Origin: Pteria penguin | Lineage: Eukaryota > Mollusca > Bivalvia > Pterioida > Pteriidae | Direction of reading: 5' to 3' | Assembly: GCA_035048485.1 (NCBI GenBank) | Contig: CM068584.1 | Coordinates: 56,483,739-56,547,738 of the forward strand | Length of the DNA stretch: 64,000 nt | Shown here: positions 44,696-56,190 of the stretch, in pieces | Position numbering within the stretch: position 1 is the first letter of the stretch | Layout of the letters: the number at the start of each line of letters is the position of its first letter | Made by a program: the position numbers and the translations under genes | The notes under the pieces: model-generated | The model's input: the letters and a program-made list of their open reading frames with translations, nothing else | Told to the model about the DNA's origin: nothing | Databases searched by the model: none

Positions 44696-45535
44696 AGGGC
44701 GCTAGAACATGACATGCAAGGTCAAGAATGGCACAGACGCGAAATAATGCCTTCGTGTGTAGTGAATTTGGTGAGGTCATGGCTTCCCAATCCAAAAGAT
44801 AAACCGTACATGGGACATATGTGGGAATAAAACTGAATCATCATGCAGTGTAATTAAAACCAAAAAAGTATAAGTACAAACTATTTTGATTTTCGGTTTT
44901 TTATAACATCCAACATCGGAATGCACAAATATTATCGTTATATAATAGAATTAATACATGAGCAAACAGTGTTTTAACTAATTTATGTGTATTGTAAATT
45001 CGTGGATGTACTTGGATAACAAGAGACAGAATAGTAAGTCAACTTTTTGTTCTATATAATTATAGATCTTTTGTTATAACTTTGACGAGTCACTCTTGCT
45101 ATCACAGTTGGCGCTAAATTTCTTATCAGACCGTCAACATGTGCTGCTACTCACACTACATCCGGTGTAAACAATAACATACGAAAACACGCCCACTAAC
45201 GAACGAAATTGAATTTGAAATTAGATAATGAGGTCTGCTTCAGAACTTTGATGAATAAATATATAATTATGGGAAAGTTTCATTACAATATAAGTTGATA
45301 CGAACTTGTATATTACAGAGACGAATGAGCACAACAACTTTCGTGAGTTAAATCGACGTAGTTATTGACAATTTTACAAATTTATTGCTGCAATCTGAAC
45401 GTGTCTCGAAAAATCAAATCTTCCACCATTTTCTTGATTGGCCGCTATTTATACTCCGATACCGGCCTTTAATAAACATAATGTGATAATGGATGTCCCA
45501 TCAAAAAATTAAACTACTAAGTACTGCAATTACCA

Positions 45536-46078
45536 TTATGGACATCTTGGCCTGCTTGAAAATTGACTAAGTCCATATTATTGATTGTATTTTGTTAAAT
45601 TCTGAACGGACATCTCGACCCGCTAGAAAATTGACTATTGACTAAGTCCAAATAATTGATTGTATTTTGTTAAATTCTGAACGGACATCTCGCCCTCTTG
45701 AAAATTGACTAAGTGCAAATTATTTATTGTATAAATTCAAAGAGTATAAATCAATTTTAAATTCATATATACAATATACGGTCACATATATGATTAATAT
45801 TGAATATTTATATCTAAACATGATAATAATATTCAATTTATTCATTCAAAAAATAAGATATTAAAAGTTCTTTTCATCGGACATCTCGGCCCGTCCAAAA
45901 ATTTTCGAAGTCAAATAATTTATGAGTATGTCGTTGAACTTTTAATTTTTATCACATAGGGATGTAAATGGACATTATTATATGTTTTTTTCTTGTTATT
46001 AAAGATAACAAACCAAAAATTCATATCATAACATCGACTTTAAAAAGGGGCCGAGTTGTCCGGGGTCCGAGATGTCCG
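45536..46078. repeat. Right subterminal and terminal repeats of the ISL3-like element
   Basis: CGGACATCTCG-type motifs occur in direct orientation at about 45539 (one mismatch), 45604, 45684 and 45878. The outermost motif, at 46045-46078, is inverted (GGTCCGAGATGTCCG). Tandem copies of TTGACTAAGTCCAWAT accompany the first three. Confidence 0.65.
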
Positions 46079-46409
46079 CATACCTTTCAAACAATTCTAA
46101 ATTAAATTTACACCATGGTTCGTCCACAATTTGCTTCAAACGCAGGGAAAACAGTACTGTGCAACATCTGATCCGCAGTGCAAGTTACAATAGCCAATTC
46201 GACCTGAACACTCATTCGCTCCAAATCAATTCCCAAAACATCACACTCCCCGCCTGACTAGAATAGTAAGTCACTATCAGGTGAAAATTACTAAATACTT
46301 ATCCAAAAATACCAATCATTCAAGACTTCACAGTCTCTATATAAAAAGAGTTTAACATAGTCTCTATACATTCTGATTACAAAAATCGCAATGTGGGAAT
46401 CCACATAGA

Positions 46410-47990
46410 TTAAACAGACAATAAGAGCACAACCTCAAAAATGGGTATAGGGTGTTTCTCCTTGTCCTGAGGATCAGATTTCCTTAATCTACCACCAACA
46501 CACAACAAACCATTTAGGTCCAAAAAGGATTTAGGGATACTAAGCTGTTGTCGTTTGGCACACACTGTCCCCTCTTCTAAAGCCGCAAATTCCGTTTCGA
46601 AAACCTCCTGCTGTACAGAACGAATGATCAAAGTTTTTATTTCCTGCACATCGAGTATTTGATTTGAAATATTTCCCTTTTTGCGACGAATATAGATCAT
46701 TAACAATCCAGTGGCAGAGACTAAGCTTGTCCAAGTAGAGAATATGCTGAATCGATCCATTCCCAATGCAACACAAGATCTCGTGTCAGTCGTCTTTGCA
46801 CAAGTGACTGCAGAGCGAATTTCCACATCAGCTTTGGCATCCACAAGTTCATGCATTTCGTGGTCCTGTGAAGTGTAAAGAATATCCATTGGTGGTTGTA
46901 ACCATAACCATCGTTGAAGATCTCTTGATCTAATACCCCGAGTGCCAACATCAGCCGGATTTTTGTCCGATGAAACGTACATCCACTGAGAAGGATCAGA
47001 GACTTTCAGTATCGTAGACACTCGGTTAGTCACGTAAGTAAATAATCTCCGAGAAATATTGTTGATGTAGCCTAGAATCCCACGACTATCCGTGTAAAAG
47101 AGAACACGATCAACCGATATGTCGAGATTGGATATTATTAAGGTAGACATCTCAGCCGCCATCACCGCAGCACACAGTTCTAATTTCGGAATAGAATGAC
47201 CATGTTTAGGCGCTACCTTGGATTTACCAAAAATAAATCCAGCATGTATACGACCTTCACTGTCGGCGGTTTTCAAGAACGCAGCAGAAGATATGGCTTT
47301 TTCAGAGGCATCTAAGAATATGCAGATTTCACATTTGACACTTTACCCAAGTCCTCCGGGAACATACATTCTAGGAACATCTTACACCACTCCAACCAAG
47401 CATCCTCCAATATGCAAGGCAAAGATCATCCCAACCGTGAGCGCTTTCAACAAGTTCGCGGAACAATAGGCGTCCTGGCAAAATCACAGGTGCTGCCAAT
47501 CCTAAAGGGTCGTAGACCGTATGTAAAGTTGATAAGATCCCTCTACGGGTGAATGTTTTTTTTTTCCTGAAGTTCAACTTTATAGGTAAACACATCAAAT
47601 TCCAAGTCTCAAACCATTCTGGGTGTGCATTGTGTGGGTAAAGTATCGAAACGCAGGTCCATAATTTCCTGTTCCTTTGCCCTGTCAAGCGGAACATTTA
47701 TTCAATATCGGCCGTAATGGCTGTAGGTACTTTACGAAAAAGCATAAATACCGCTACAAGATCATTGACCAGATCTGGACCACTCAGTAATACGTCATTC
47801 AGACAAATCTCTTCGAACTTTGCTGCTGAATCGAACGGGACACGAATCCTGAGGCTTTCCTCCCACTAAGACGAACTGAACTTGAGCATGACGTCAAATA
47901 AAAATCCTCTGACACGGAATCGATCTCCATAATGTCGAGAAATTTCAGATAAATGTCTGTTTTTAGTAACAGAGCCTGTGTATTCACATA
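46410..47990 (-). pseudogene. BEL/Pao retrotransposon pol remnant
   Basis: 47371-47697 reads FTRRGILSTLHTVYDPLGLA and APVILPGRLLFRELV, a hallmark of Pao-type RT. 46410-47276 holds IPKLELCAAVMAAEMS, LFYTDSRGILGYINN, DPSQWMYVSSDKNPADVGTR (RNase H region) and FLDLNGLLCVGGRLRKS before the integrase. Weaker RT fragments reach about 47990. There are frame changes near 47280, 47540 and 47700, and no integrase or LTR was found, so it is a dead fragment. Confidence 0.85.
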
Positions 47991-50394
47991 CCTGCCAAGA
48001 ACACTCTATTATATTTTTAGTGATTCTGGCTACATGTAGTTACCTGATTGTTGTACAATTCTGAATGTCAAATCGGCAGTTTTCCCCGTTTGCTTCTCTG
48101 AAAATACCTTAATGTATGTTATTTTATTCGAATTGATGCTGTACCATGAAGTAAATTTGTAGGATTTTGTGATACTAATTTAAAAACAAGAAAATTGCAT
48201 CACAGATGCAATATGTCAAGTTCCAAAACGTTTTCCTACCCTAAAGTTTAAACCCTAAAGGGATACAAAATACAACTAACGTGCCACCTGCCGTTTCTTT
48301 CATGCTTAGACATGGAGGATGGACAGGCAGACATATTCCGTAAATTTCATGTGATTTCATGTTGGAAGTTTCACCTTGAACTTTGAATCCCGAAATCAAT
48401 AGGGCACATCCTCATCTCATGGAGAGTATGTGTGTGAAGTTTCATAATATGAGGAATGTAAATACAACTATAGCCCGGAAACCAGTTTCATTCATCGCGA
48501 TCCATGGCCTTGACCATTGACATTTTGATCTGAACTCAATAGTACACATCCTGGGATCCGCAAAAAAAGTTCTTGACATCTGATGCCCACCCCACATCAA
48601 ATTAAAAGCCAGGTTTTCCAAAATAATAACAATATATATGAACACCACAACATACAGAAATCAATTCTAATGCCACAGACTCCACATAAAAATGCGGGAT
48701 GTCTACATAACATTTTGACTCGGGACTTGCATCTTTATTATCTCATCTAATAGTTAGGACACTGACTATCTACCAGCAGGACTTGCTAGCATCAGGAACC
48801 TAATGGTCATGAGAAAAGCACTTAAAACCATTCTATATGACGGACTATACTATATAAACAATTTTTGCTTTGATCAAAGGATAACTCTTGTAAAGCTCGG
48901 AAAAAGGAGGATTTAATCATTAATATATAGCAGTTTTCACTTCATTACATCCCAGCATGATACGGTATCTGACGTAAAATAGTTATGACAATTAATTTTC
49001 TATGAAACTGCATTTGTGGACTATCATTTCCACAAGTTTTTGATCAGTTGCTATATAATTTGATGACGCCAAAAGTGTTTTACGTCAGATACCGTCCCAG
49101 ATGGGAAGTAACTCTGCATAACGAAAAGACCGAATAAGAAATATCAAATCAAACATTGTACATGTATTCTGTTTGGCATGATCCTGTTTACTAACCTTCT
49201 TGTAGTTGAATTCTAGATGTCAAGACATCAGTTTTCTCCTTTGCTCATCTAAAAATAGAACTTTAATGTAAATATATCACAAAACTTCTTCGATGCCTTA
49301 TTGCTCACATTTAAATCAAGCTGATTAGTTTTGTAATATCAACTATAGTAGATAAGCTAGCAGCTCTATCCATGTATATAATTACAAACATAGGACAATC
49401 AATGAAAAAATAGCTCACTCTGAAGGCAGCAGTTAATTTTCAATTGCAGGAAGTGCACTTACAACATGGAATACGATTTCAAATATGTAGTATAATAGTC
49501 AGCTCTAATTCAGATTTGTCAACAGGGTGCACAGATAGGACACAAACCAATTAAATTTGTCCAATACAGAGCTACCTCAAACAAGTCGCTGAATTAGGTC
49601 AGATATGGCATCCCATGCGTGGGTCCGTTTTTAATATATAGAGAGATTAATTCGATGTTGTTATAAAATCGTCTTACTTGCTTGATGTTGCATATCTGAT
49701 GTCAATATGTCAATTCTTTGCCCTGTAAGGAGTATATAATCACATTGGTGAACTATGAAAAGAAAAATCCTGAATAAAATGGGAACTGAATTATTAATGG
49801 TTCGCTATCGATATCCCGAATTACGTCCCGCGATGCCGCTCTTCGATTTGCTGGGTAGTTCGGTGACGTTTACATTCGCAGCAACGCGCGGGTGGAGAGA
49901 GAAAATCGATGAGGGAAAAGCCGATGACATCCAAGTGTATGGTAATAAAAAGTGATGCAATAATTATAGAATTACTAAGGACCAGTACAATTACATTTTA
50001 ATTAAACGATTCTTTCAGTAAAGGTGATTTAAACTCGAGGTAAACAAACTGACAGTATAGTCTATATGTATGTATAAACGAACAGCTTGGAGATTTATAT
50101 TTTCTCCAGCTGACTCGTTAAAAATAGGACATTGGTAGAACCCGGTGAGGAAGGGGGGGGGGGTGTATATAACCATAGCTTTCATAACAACATTAAACAT
50201 TTTTGGTTACAAACCCTTTCTTTTGCAAATGAGGGCCATAATTGGATTAAAGACCCCCACCCTTTTAGGCCTTTAAAAATCGCTAGATCTGCCAGGGGTT
50301 CCCTTTCTTGAGGCACATAATAGATTTATATGTTAACCAGACGTCGTAATATGTCAGAATGTGTCCTTAAAATTCCTTGCCTTTTTAATTTCAG
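47991..50394. other. No gene recognised; one MITE
   Basis: AT-rich DNA. An open frame at 49755-49955 (MKRKILNKMGTELLMVRY..) is unremarkable. A G run at 50153-50163 gives spurious frames. See the MITE at 48962-49095. Confidence 0.45.
48962..49095. mobile_element. 134-bp MITE with 18-bp perfect terminal inverted repeats
   Basis: ACGGTATCTGACGTAAAA at the left is exactly complementary to TTTTACGTCAGATACCGT at the right. No coding capacity; the parent family is unknown. Confidence 0.75.
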
Positions 50395-50513
50395 AATTCA
50401 GGATGGGTGGTGGAAAACGGTACTGTGTCTTATGCTCACACTATCGGGGACAAATAACGGAAAACAATGTTAAAATAACTCTACACAGAATTCCAGCTGG
50501 TTCAACTGCTTCT
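50395..50513 (+). CDS. THAP-type zinc-finger first coding exon
   Basis: After acceptor TTTTAATTTCAG the exon contains ATG at 50403 and reads MGGGKRYCVLCSHYRGQI, then ITLHRIPAGSTASE. The Cys-x2-Cys start and the HRIP motif are the N-terminal half of a THAP DNA-binding domain. A GTAAAA sequence at 50514 could be its donor. THAP domains occur in host regulators and in P-element-type transposases; which applies here is not visible. Read past the donor, the same frame runs into a LINE. Confidence 0.5.
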
Positions 50514-50519
50514 GAAGTA

Positions 50520-51365
50520 AAACGAGGAGAGTTGGATCCCAAAGATACCATATATTCTGATTCTTTATCATGTCTTCAGGCTATTAAATATTTCAATACC
50601 AATAATCTATATGTTTTGAATATTTTAAAGAAAGTTGATTCTCTGTTGACAAATAATTTGGAGGTTGTATTTTGTTGGGTTCCGGGACATATGGGTTTGG
50701 TTGGTAATGTTAGAGCTGATAACGTAGCAAAAGAAGCTGTATGTAGATCTAATACTGTGGGTAAAATTCCATATACTGACTTTAAATCTTCGATTTTAAA
50801 TTATATTGAGAATTTGAGACAAGACGCTTGGAATCATGAAGTGAACAATAAACTGCATGATTTCAAGCCAATTTTTAAAAGTAAACTACGTTGTTATCAT
50901 AGTAATCGTCGAGATGAAGTTGTTACTTATAGACTCCGCATAGGACACTCCTGGATAACTCATTCTTACCTTTTAAAGGAAGAGCTTCCTCCAGGGTGTG
51001 TCCCTTGCGGATGTCTATTAAGTATTAAACATATATTATTAGAATGTGCAGACACTGCACACATTAAAAATAACTATTATACTGTAAAAAGTATGAGTGA
51101 GTTATTTGAAAATGTCAGTATTTGGAAAGTTCTTGGATTTTTAAAAGAAGTTAACATATATAGTAAGATATAATATATTTTAATTGTGTATACATGTACA
51201 TTTTCCTAGTATCATTTATATGTAGATACGATATACAGTGAGAGCTGGTCTTTCGTAGATATTTTTAATTGTTCTTTTTAATGTGATTCGATTTGTGTTA
51301 ACTTGTGACCGTCGCCATATGGGTGGAATATTCCCGGTGCGACGTAAAACAATAATCTATCTATC
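50520..51365 (+). pseudogene. 5'-truncated LINE: RNase H and C-terminal zinc region
   Basis: The segment opens KDTIYSDSLSCLQAIKYF, continues FCWVPGHMGLVGNVRADNVA and VVTYRLRIGHSWITHSYL, and has CVPCGCLLSIKHILLEC before a stop at 51173. This is the last third of a LINE ORF2 (RNase H then CCHC-like end). The 3' part ends near 51365 in an (ATCT)n tail, typical of some LINE clades. The 5' truncation is usual for LINE insertions. The coding part is free of stops, so the insertion is young. By chance it is in frame with the THAP exon. Confidence 0.8.
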
Positions 51366-53104
51366 TATCTGATTACGGATGTCCCGTACCATATATTCAT
51401 AAAACTCAAGATATGCATTATTATAAATTGACAACACATGTTCACAGACACCCCATCGTTTCCTTCCTATCCCTTTAAACACCAAGTCATGTTAAATTAA
51501 ATTATCATAGTTTATGACCCCAAATCCCCCTTCCCCACCCATCAACAGACAAACAGAATCCAAATGGATACAATATTCTACAGCAATACATACCAGTCTC
51601 TCGTTAAATTACTTGTAGAGTTGATTTCAAGTTATCCATCCGCTGGCCTGTAAGTACAACCTTTATGGTATATATATAGACATGCTTTTTACAGTTTATC
51701 CAGATTTACACTGAACACTGTTTCAACAGTATTCAATATAAAAAGAAATCACATCACCAATACAACAGCATGACTCGGATCGATCCCAGAAGAGGCAAAG
51801 GTATTCAATATAGGTAAAACATGTACTTATCATGCCCATGCATTGCCATTCGTTAAAATATTGGAATTAATAGGGGAGGTTTTCCCTGCAATGTAAAGAA
51901 GCAGTGCTTCGACATTGTTCGATATTTCCTTATCTAATTATAGTCATTACATCCTTGGAGTTGAACATCCAAATAAACTTATGTACATACTACATAGAAC
52001 ATTCTGCTGAAGGTTAAAGTTCGGTTCGTCCACTTACGAATTTCTGCTCGATACTCTCTAAATTCCTATAAAACAAAAACAAAAAAATAATAATCATACA
52101 GTATGAATACAGGTAAAGCATAAAAATATGTGTTTAAAAGGGAATACTGAATTAATTCATTTACATAAGGATTTGTTTATGATATTCATGGAAAAAGAAG
52201 CCGGTATGTCAGCTGCTAATTCAATGAACTTCAAATCATCAACAATAAAATATTCATTTCCAATATTGCACATGTTTTCCTTAACCTTTTCTCTCAATAT
52301 ATAGTGTATCCTATGAACACAAGTGCTAACAAATTTGATTTGTATACCAGCTACTTGATATCTTCTCCGAAATTCATTTTCTAATAGTGTGATGTAGCGG
52401 TGTATATATATATATATACTACTGGTGACTAGTTCTGCCAATTATATGTGCATGCTTGTCGCAAATTCAGTGGTGAAGGAATATCAGCACAGCCATCCAT
52501 ATATTTTATCGAAAGATATTGCTGATGGAAATATTAATGTCTAATGCCATGCCAGTACTATTTCCCCAACCTAGCGGTGGTATTTCTCAGCCATTTTGGG
52601 TGCCAAATTTGGAGATTTACTCATTTTATTTGATTTTATCATCTTCAATTTGTGGTGAAACAGGGGAGAGGAGCGGCAGATACCCTTTAAATCCGCCACT
52701 GGATACCATGAACTACGAGCTTGATTTCGTACAAACAGGAAGTTAAATATTTTTAATAATATAGATAGGAAAAAAGTTTCAGAACTATATAGGGGTGTGG
52801 AGAATACATATGGTCACCTGTATGTTCACGGAAAAACCAACCGCCGTACTTTTGGTGGTGATGGAAAGGGGCGGGGTTTAATGTTGTAAGTAGTGCGAGT
52901 TCATAGTAGTAGTAACTAACATCTCGTTACCCTGTCAAACCGCGTTGGTTCGCATACGAAAGAGAAGATCCCCGTACATAGTTACGAAAAAGAACGATGT
53001 ATTTACACATGTGCTTGTGTATGCCATTCCGGCACTTGGAACTTGTAATTGTTTTCTTTGAATTTTCATATCTGACATGTAGCGCCGAGCCTCTAAATGA
53101 CATG
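51366..53104. other. No gene recognised
   Basis: An AT-rich region. Open frames at 52157-52441 (minus) and 52519-52746 (plus) have no recognisable domain. A (TA)n tract lies at 52403-52417. Confidence 0.45.
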
Positions 53105-53220
53105 GAGTGTTCGATTCCCGGGTTGCGCCACTATGTTTAAGAGGTTGGTAACCTCCTGTTTCCATGTCGCGATATAACTGAAATATTGTTGAAAGCGACG
53201 TAAAACACCAATCAACCAAC
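53105..53220 (+). repeat. 5'-truncated tRNA-derived SINE
   Basis: Begins inside the B box (GTTCGATTCCCGGGTTGCGC) and then matches the SINE at 33584-33760 through the (AACC)n tail. Confidence 0.8.
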
Positions 53221-53918
53221 CAAAGTAAAATGTATGATCCATTATACCTATTTATAATTATTGTTCCTATAATGTACATTTTTAATTCTATATCAACATC
53301 TTGCGAATTGTTGATTATAATTTGTGTGTTATGTTCATTTAAAAATACTACAGTAAATAAACTCTCACAGAGCAAGGTCCAATTCTCTGTTCATAGTCCA
53401 ATGGTTGAACCGCCTTAGAAACTCGCTGTGTTGGATAAGGCAGACAGATGTACGATTTGTCAGTGTATGACTTTTCATCTGTAGCAAGAAAGATAAATCC
53501 AGCAAATACACTTGTTTCCTTTATCAGTAATTTTTGCATCGCAGATAACATGGATTTCAGAATTCTCATGATTTTGGATTAAAAATTGGATTAAATACCG
53601 TTGCTTGCTTTTTTTTTTAAATATAATTTACCGAAAATTATAGTCCCCCAGATTTCTTCCTCGGAATCCGCTCACGAATTCCATCCCTTTTAAGATAAAT
53701 GTTTCCAATATGAATCTTTTAACAAAACACAGCAAACTGCAAGGTAGCTTTTATCTTATACTCGCAAGTGAACATAGTAAGTAGAATTGAGAACAGTGCA
53801 AAGCGAAAACGGATATCTAATGTCAAAGTACAGTCTAAAACAGTTCTGCAGCTGCATCTTTTGGTTTGTCTTGCAATTTCAACGAATGATTTTCAGTGGG
53901 CTAGAAGGAGCAAAATCT
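53221..53918. other. No gene recognised
   Basis: Spacer DNA with short low-complexity frames only. Confidence 0.4.
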
Positions 53919-54562
53919 TCACTGGTTGAAGCTTATTGTTGTCCAACCCCATTGTAAAGGATCTAATTCATTGCCAGTCCATTGTTGCATTTGATAGTAA
54001 GCACGGTAGGTGTGTTGTTTTGCACAAGTTGGAGGAAGGTTTTGTACGTAAATGTCCAATGTGGTCATTTTAATGACAAATATCCTAAAACGCAGCACTA
54101 CAAATCCCTCGCCAGGTGAGGCACCAAATAGAAGACCTATGAATTCATCACCAGGTGTCTGTTTCCGAAGTTCGTCCCCGAGAAACATTTTAGTTGCGTT
54201 ATTTACAAACGAAAAGGTTGACAGTTTCTCTCAAAGAATGATGTTCCCCTACTCCATAAATCTTGGAAGTAGTATCACATCTAGTTATGGCATGAATAAA
54301 AGTTTGCTTGCGTATCAGAGTAGAAATGAATGTTGTGTTCTGAAGCAAGACTAATATGATAGAAAAGAATATGTAGATCTGTATCTTCACTACCAACGCA
54401 ACATTTCGCAGCCGTGTTAAGACAATACATAATTTTTAAAATAACATAACCTGACGTCATTGTGACGTCACTATGGTTAAATGCATTACATGAAGCGGGA
54501 TAAACTGCAACAATGAACATGCCAAGAAAAATGCTGTAGTGCAACCTTTTCCTCAACTCCAT
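53919..54562 (-). pseudogene. Possible secreted-protein gene, frame-broken
   Basis: Reading from 54562, MELRKRLHYSIFLGMFIVAV and YPASCNA look like a signal peptide with cleavage near SCNA. The frame then changes twice (near 54350 and 54220) into IHAITRCDTTSKIYG and then FVNNATKMFLGDELRKQTPG, DEFIGLLFGASPGEGFVVLR and a tail ending at 53919. The parts read as one protein of roughly 190 residues. I do not recognise the family. It could be a decayed gene or contain short introns that I misread. Confidence 0.35.
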
Positions 54563-55089
54563 TTGTCGTGTAACTTCACATAAAGACTGTTCTACGTCTA
54601 TTTGAAATGCTTTTTGCTGGGCCTAAGTTTTAGATTTAAAAATATCAACAGCATTTCAATTTAATTAGACCATTGCTTGTAAAATTACACCAATCAGCAA
54701 TTCCATCCCACTATCTATATACAATTACGCGTCTTATAATTTGGGCACAGCTATAAATATTATTGATAGGTTTCCATTTATTGTTTTCATTTGATTACCA
54801 AATTAGGCATTATACCCTTGCAATTTTTGAATGTTGTTTATACTAAATATACTATATATATAGCAATCACGTGATTGCAAACAGCTACGGACAAAATTTA
54901 GATATGTAAAAGAATTTAGACTTGTTAAACTATTTGCATTTTAACCGCTTTTGCAGGAATAATCTTTGAGTTACTCAATTTATTGTGTGGTTTTCAGTAG
55001 ACTATGATATCAACGACGTCGTGAGTAGTAGAATAGTATCCAATATAGTCAACTAGAAGGATACCATATCCTTCAGATGAAGGATATAT
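54563..55089. other. No gene recognised; left flank of the Polinton
   Basis: AT-rich spacer. The left terminus of the virus-like element must lie here or in the next segment, but the mate terminus is outside the window so it cannot be fixed. Confidence 0.4.
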
Positions 55090-55370
55090 GAAAAAAGAAG
55101 GATCGGTGTACCGAAAAGAAATCGATATTGGTTTTTTGACGAAAGATTCGAACAAGTGGCAAGCGAAGGGGAAAGAGAAGTCAGTCAAACATGAGATGGA
55201 ATATGAAAATAGATGAATTATTGATACGATAATAAGCCAAACGTAAAAAGAAAATACGGAATTTGACTAGAGATACGAGCTGAAAAAAGAAGGATCAGTG
55301 TACCGAAAAGAAATCGATGTTGGTTTTTGACGAAAAATTCGAACAGGTGACAAGCGATAGAGAAGTCAGT
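55090..55370 (+). repeat. Pair of about 90-nt direct repeats near the Polinton left end
   Basis: 55090-55185 and 55282-55370 share GAAAAAAGAAGGATCRGTGT, ACCGAAAAGAAATCGAT, ATTCGAACARGTG and AGAGAAGTCAGT. They may be terminal or subterminal repeats of the element or an unrelated duplication. Confidence 0.6.
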
Positions 55371-55533
55371 TACGAAGTGAATATCCCATGACGTCAACCT
55401 TGGAATTATTGATAACAATTTTGAATCAACCAATGACATCGACATCAAGGATGCGCGCGCACTCATCGACGAAACAAAGAGGACATTGTCTTTCAAATTT
55501 CTTTATTCTCAGAGAAACATTGCAAACTTCAAC

Positions 55534-56030
55534 ATGTCTCGTTGCAAGCTATCGTTAGGAAATGAGAGATTCGTACAAGTCTTGGAGTGGCAAGGGAGAC
55601 TCAGAGTAGATCTGAGAGAATGGAACAACAATCGTCCTACTACCAAGGGCATCAGTCTCAATTTGATGCAGTACAAGAATTTAACGGCAGCCATCGAATT
55701 TAGCATCGATCCTGTATATATGAAATCAACAGAAGACGAGGAAATTCATATCGGACGTACCATCTTTGTAAAATGGAGCAAAGGAAATCCGTGTGTGGAC
55801 ATACGGAAATATTGGAAACCAGAGAATGCTCTAGATACTGTTCCCACCAAAAAGGACTCTGTCTCCGTCCCGTGGAATATACCCAATTTAAACAACTGTT
55901 TGCAGAAATAGAGAAAATCGTACCGGAACTGAGTGATGTGATCCCTTGTTACGTACAACACGATCACATGAATCAACTAGGCATGCTGAGATGCGAGAAC
56001 TGCAATCCAGACCATTACACGGACTGGTAA
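55534..56030 (+). CDS. Tandem PC4-like transcription coactivator, with a frame break
   Basis: The only plus-strand gene of the element. From ATG 55534 (an upstream TTG frame is unlikely) the first PC4-type domain covers about residues 6-55, with GRLRVDLREWNNNR and TTKGISLNLMQYKNL. These match the beta-strand and helix motifs of human PC4/Sub1, which binds single-stranded DNA and aids RNA polymerase II initiation. A second such domain starts near residue 70 (FVKWSKGNPCVDIRKYW) and continues in the -1 frame after an A5 run at 55849-55853 (GLCLRPVEYTQFKQL), to a stop at 56030. The tail has CENCNPDH. The break is a one-base change, an assembly error or possible frameshifting. Without it the ORF stops at 55911. 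Confidence 0.75.
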
Positions 56031-56138
56031 TGAACAGATCTTTTGTGCAAACTTTTGTGTTAGGACTATATGAGGACTGAAATTCGCGGTATATTTTGTT
56101 TTGTATTGTTGATGCATGCCATTCATTTTGTCTTAGAT

Positions 56139-56144
56139 AATAAA
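56139..56144 (+). terminator. Poly(A) signal for the PC4-like gene
   Basis: AATAAA about 110 nt after the PC4-like stop, in the convergent gap between the plus-strand gene and the minus-strand gene block. Confidence 0.6.
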
Positions 56145-56175
56145 ACACAATAGACTTGATTTGAGTTTTTCTTCA

Positions 56176-56181
56176 TTTATT
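56176..56181 (-). terminator. Poly(A) signal for the capsid/protease unit
   Basis: AATAAA on the minus strand, 10 nt past the protease stop; it faces the plus-strand signal at 56139. Confidence 0.6.
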
Positions 56182-56190
56182 GACAACATG

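Larger units (their letters stand above)
40878..46078. mobile_element. ISL3-like (IS3EU-type) DNA transposon, about 5.2 kb
   Basis: The left end begins CGGACAACTCTGACCCCGGA and the right end reads TCCGGGGTCCGAGATGTCCG, so the termini are inverted versions of one another with some mismatches. Between them are a DDE transposase, a cysteine-rich zinc-finger ORF on the same strand, and a P2X7-C-like ORF on the other strand. CGGACATCTCGGCCC-like motifs recur near both ends. The boundaries are inferred from termini; I could not confirm a target duplication. The stretches 41509-42202, 43796-44239 and 44830-45535 show nothing else. Confidence 0.75.
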
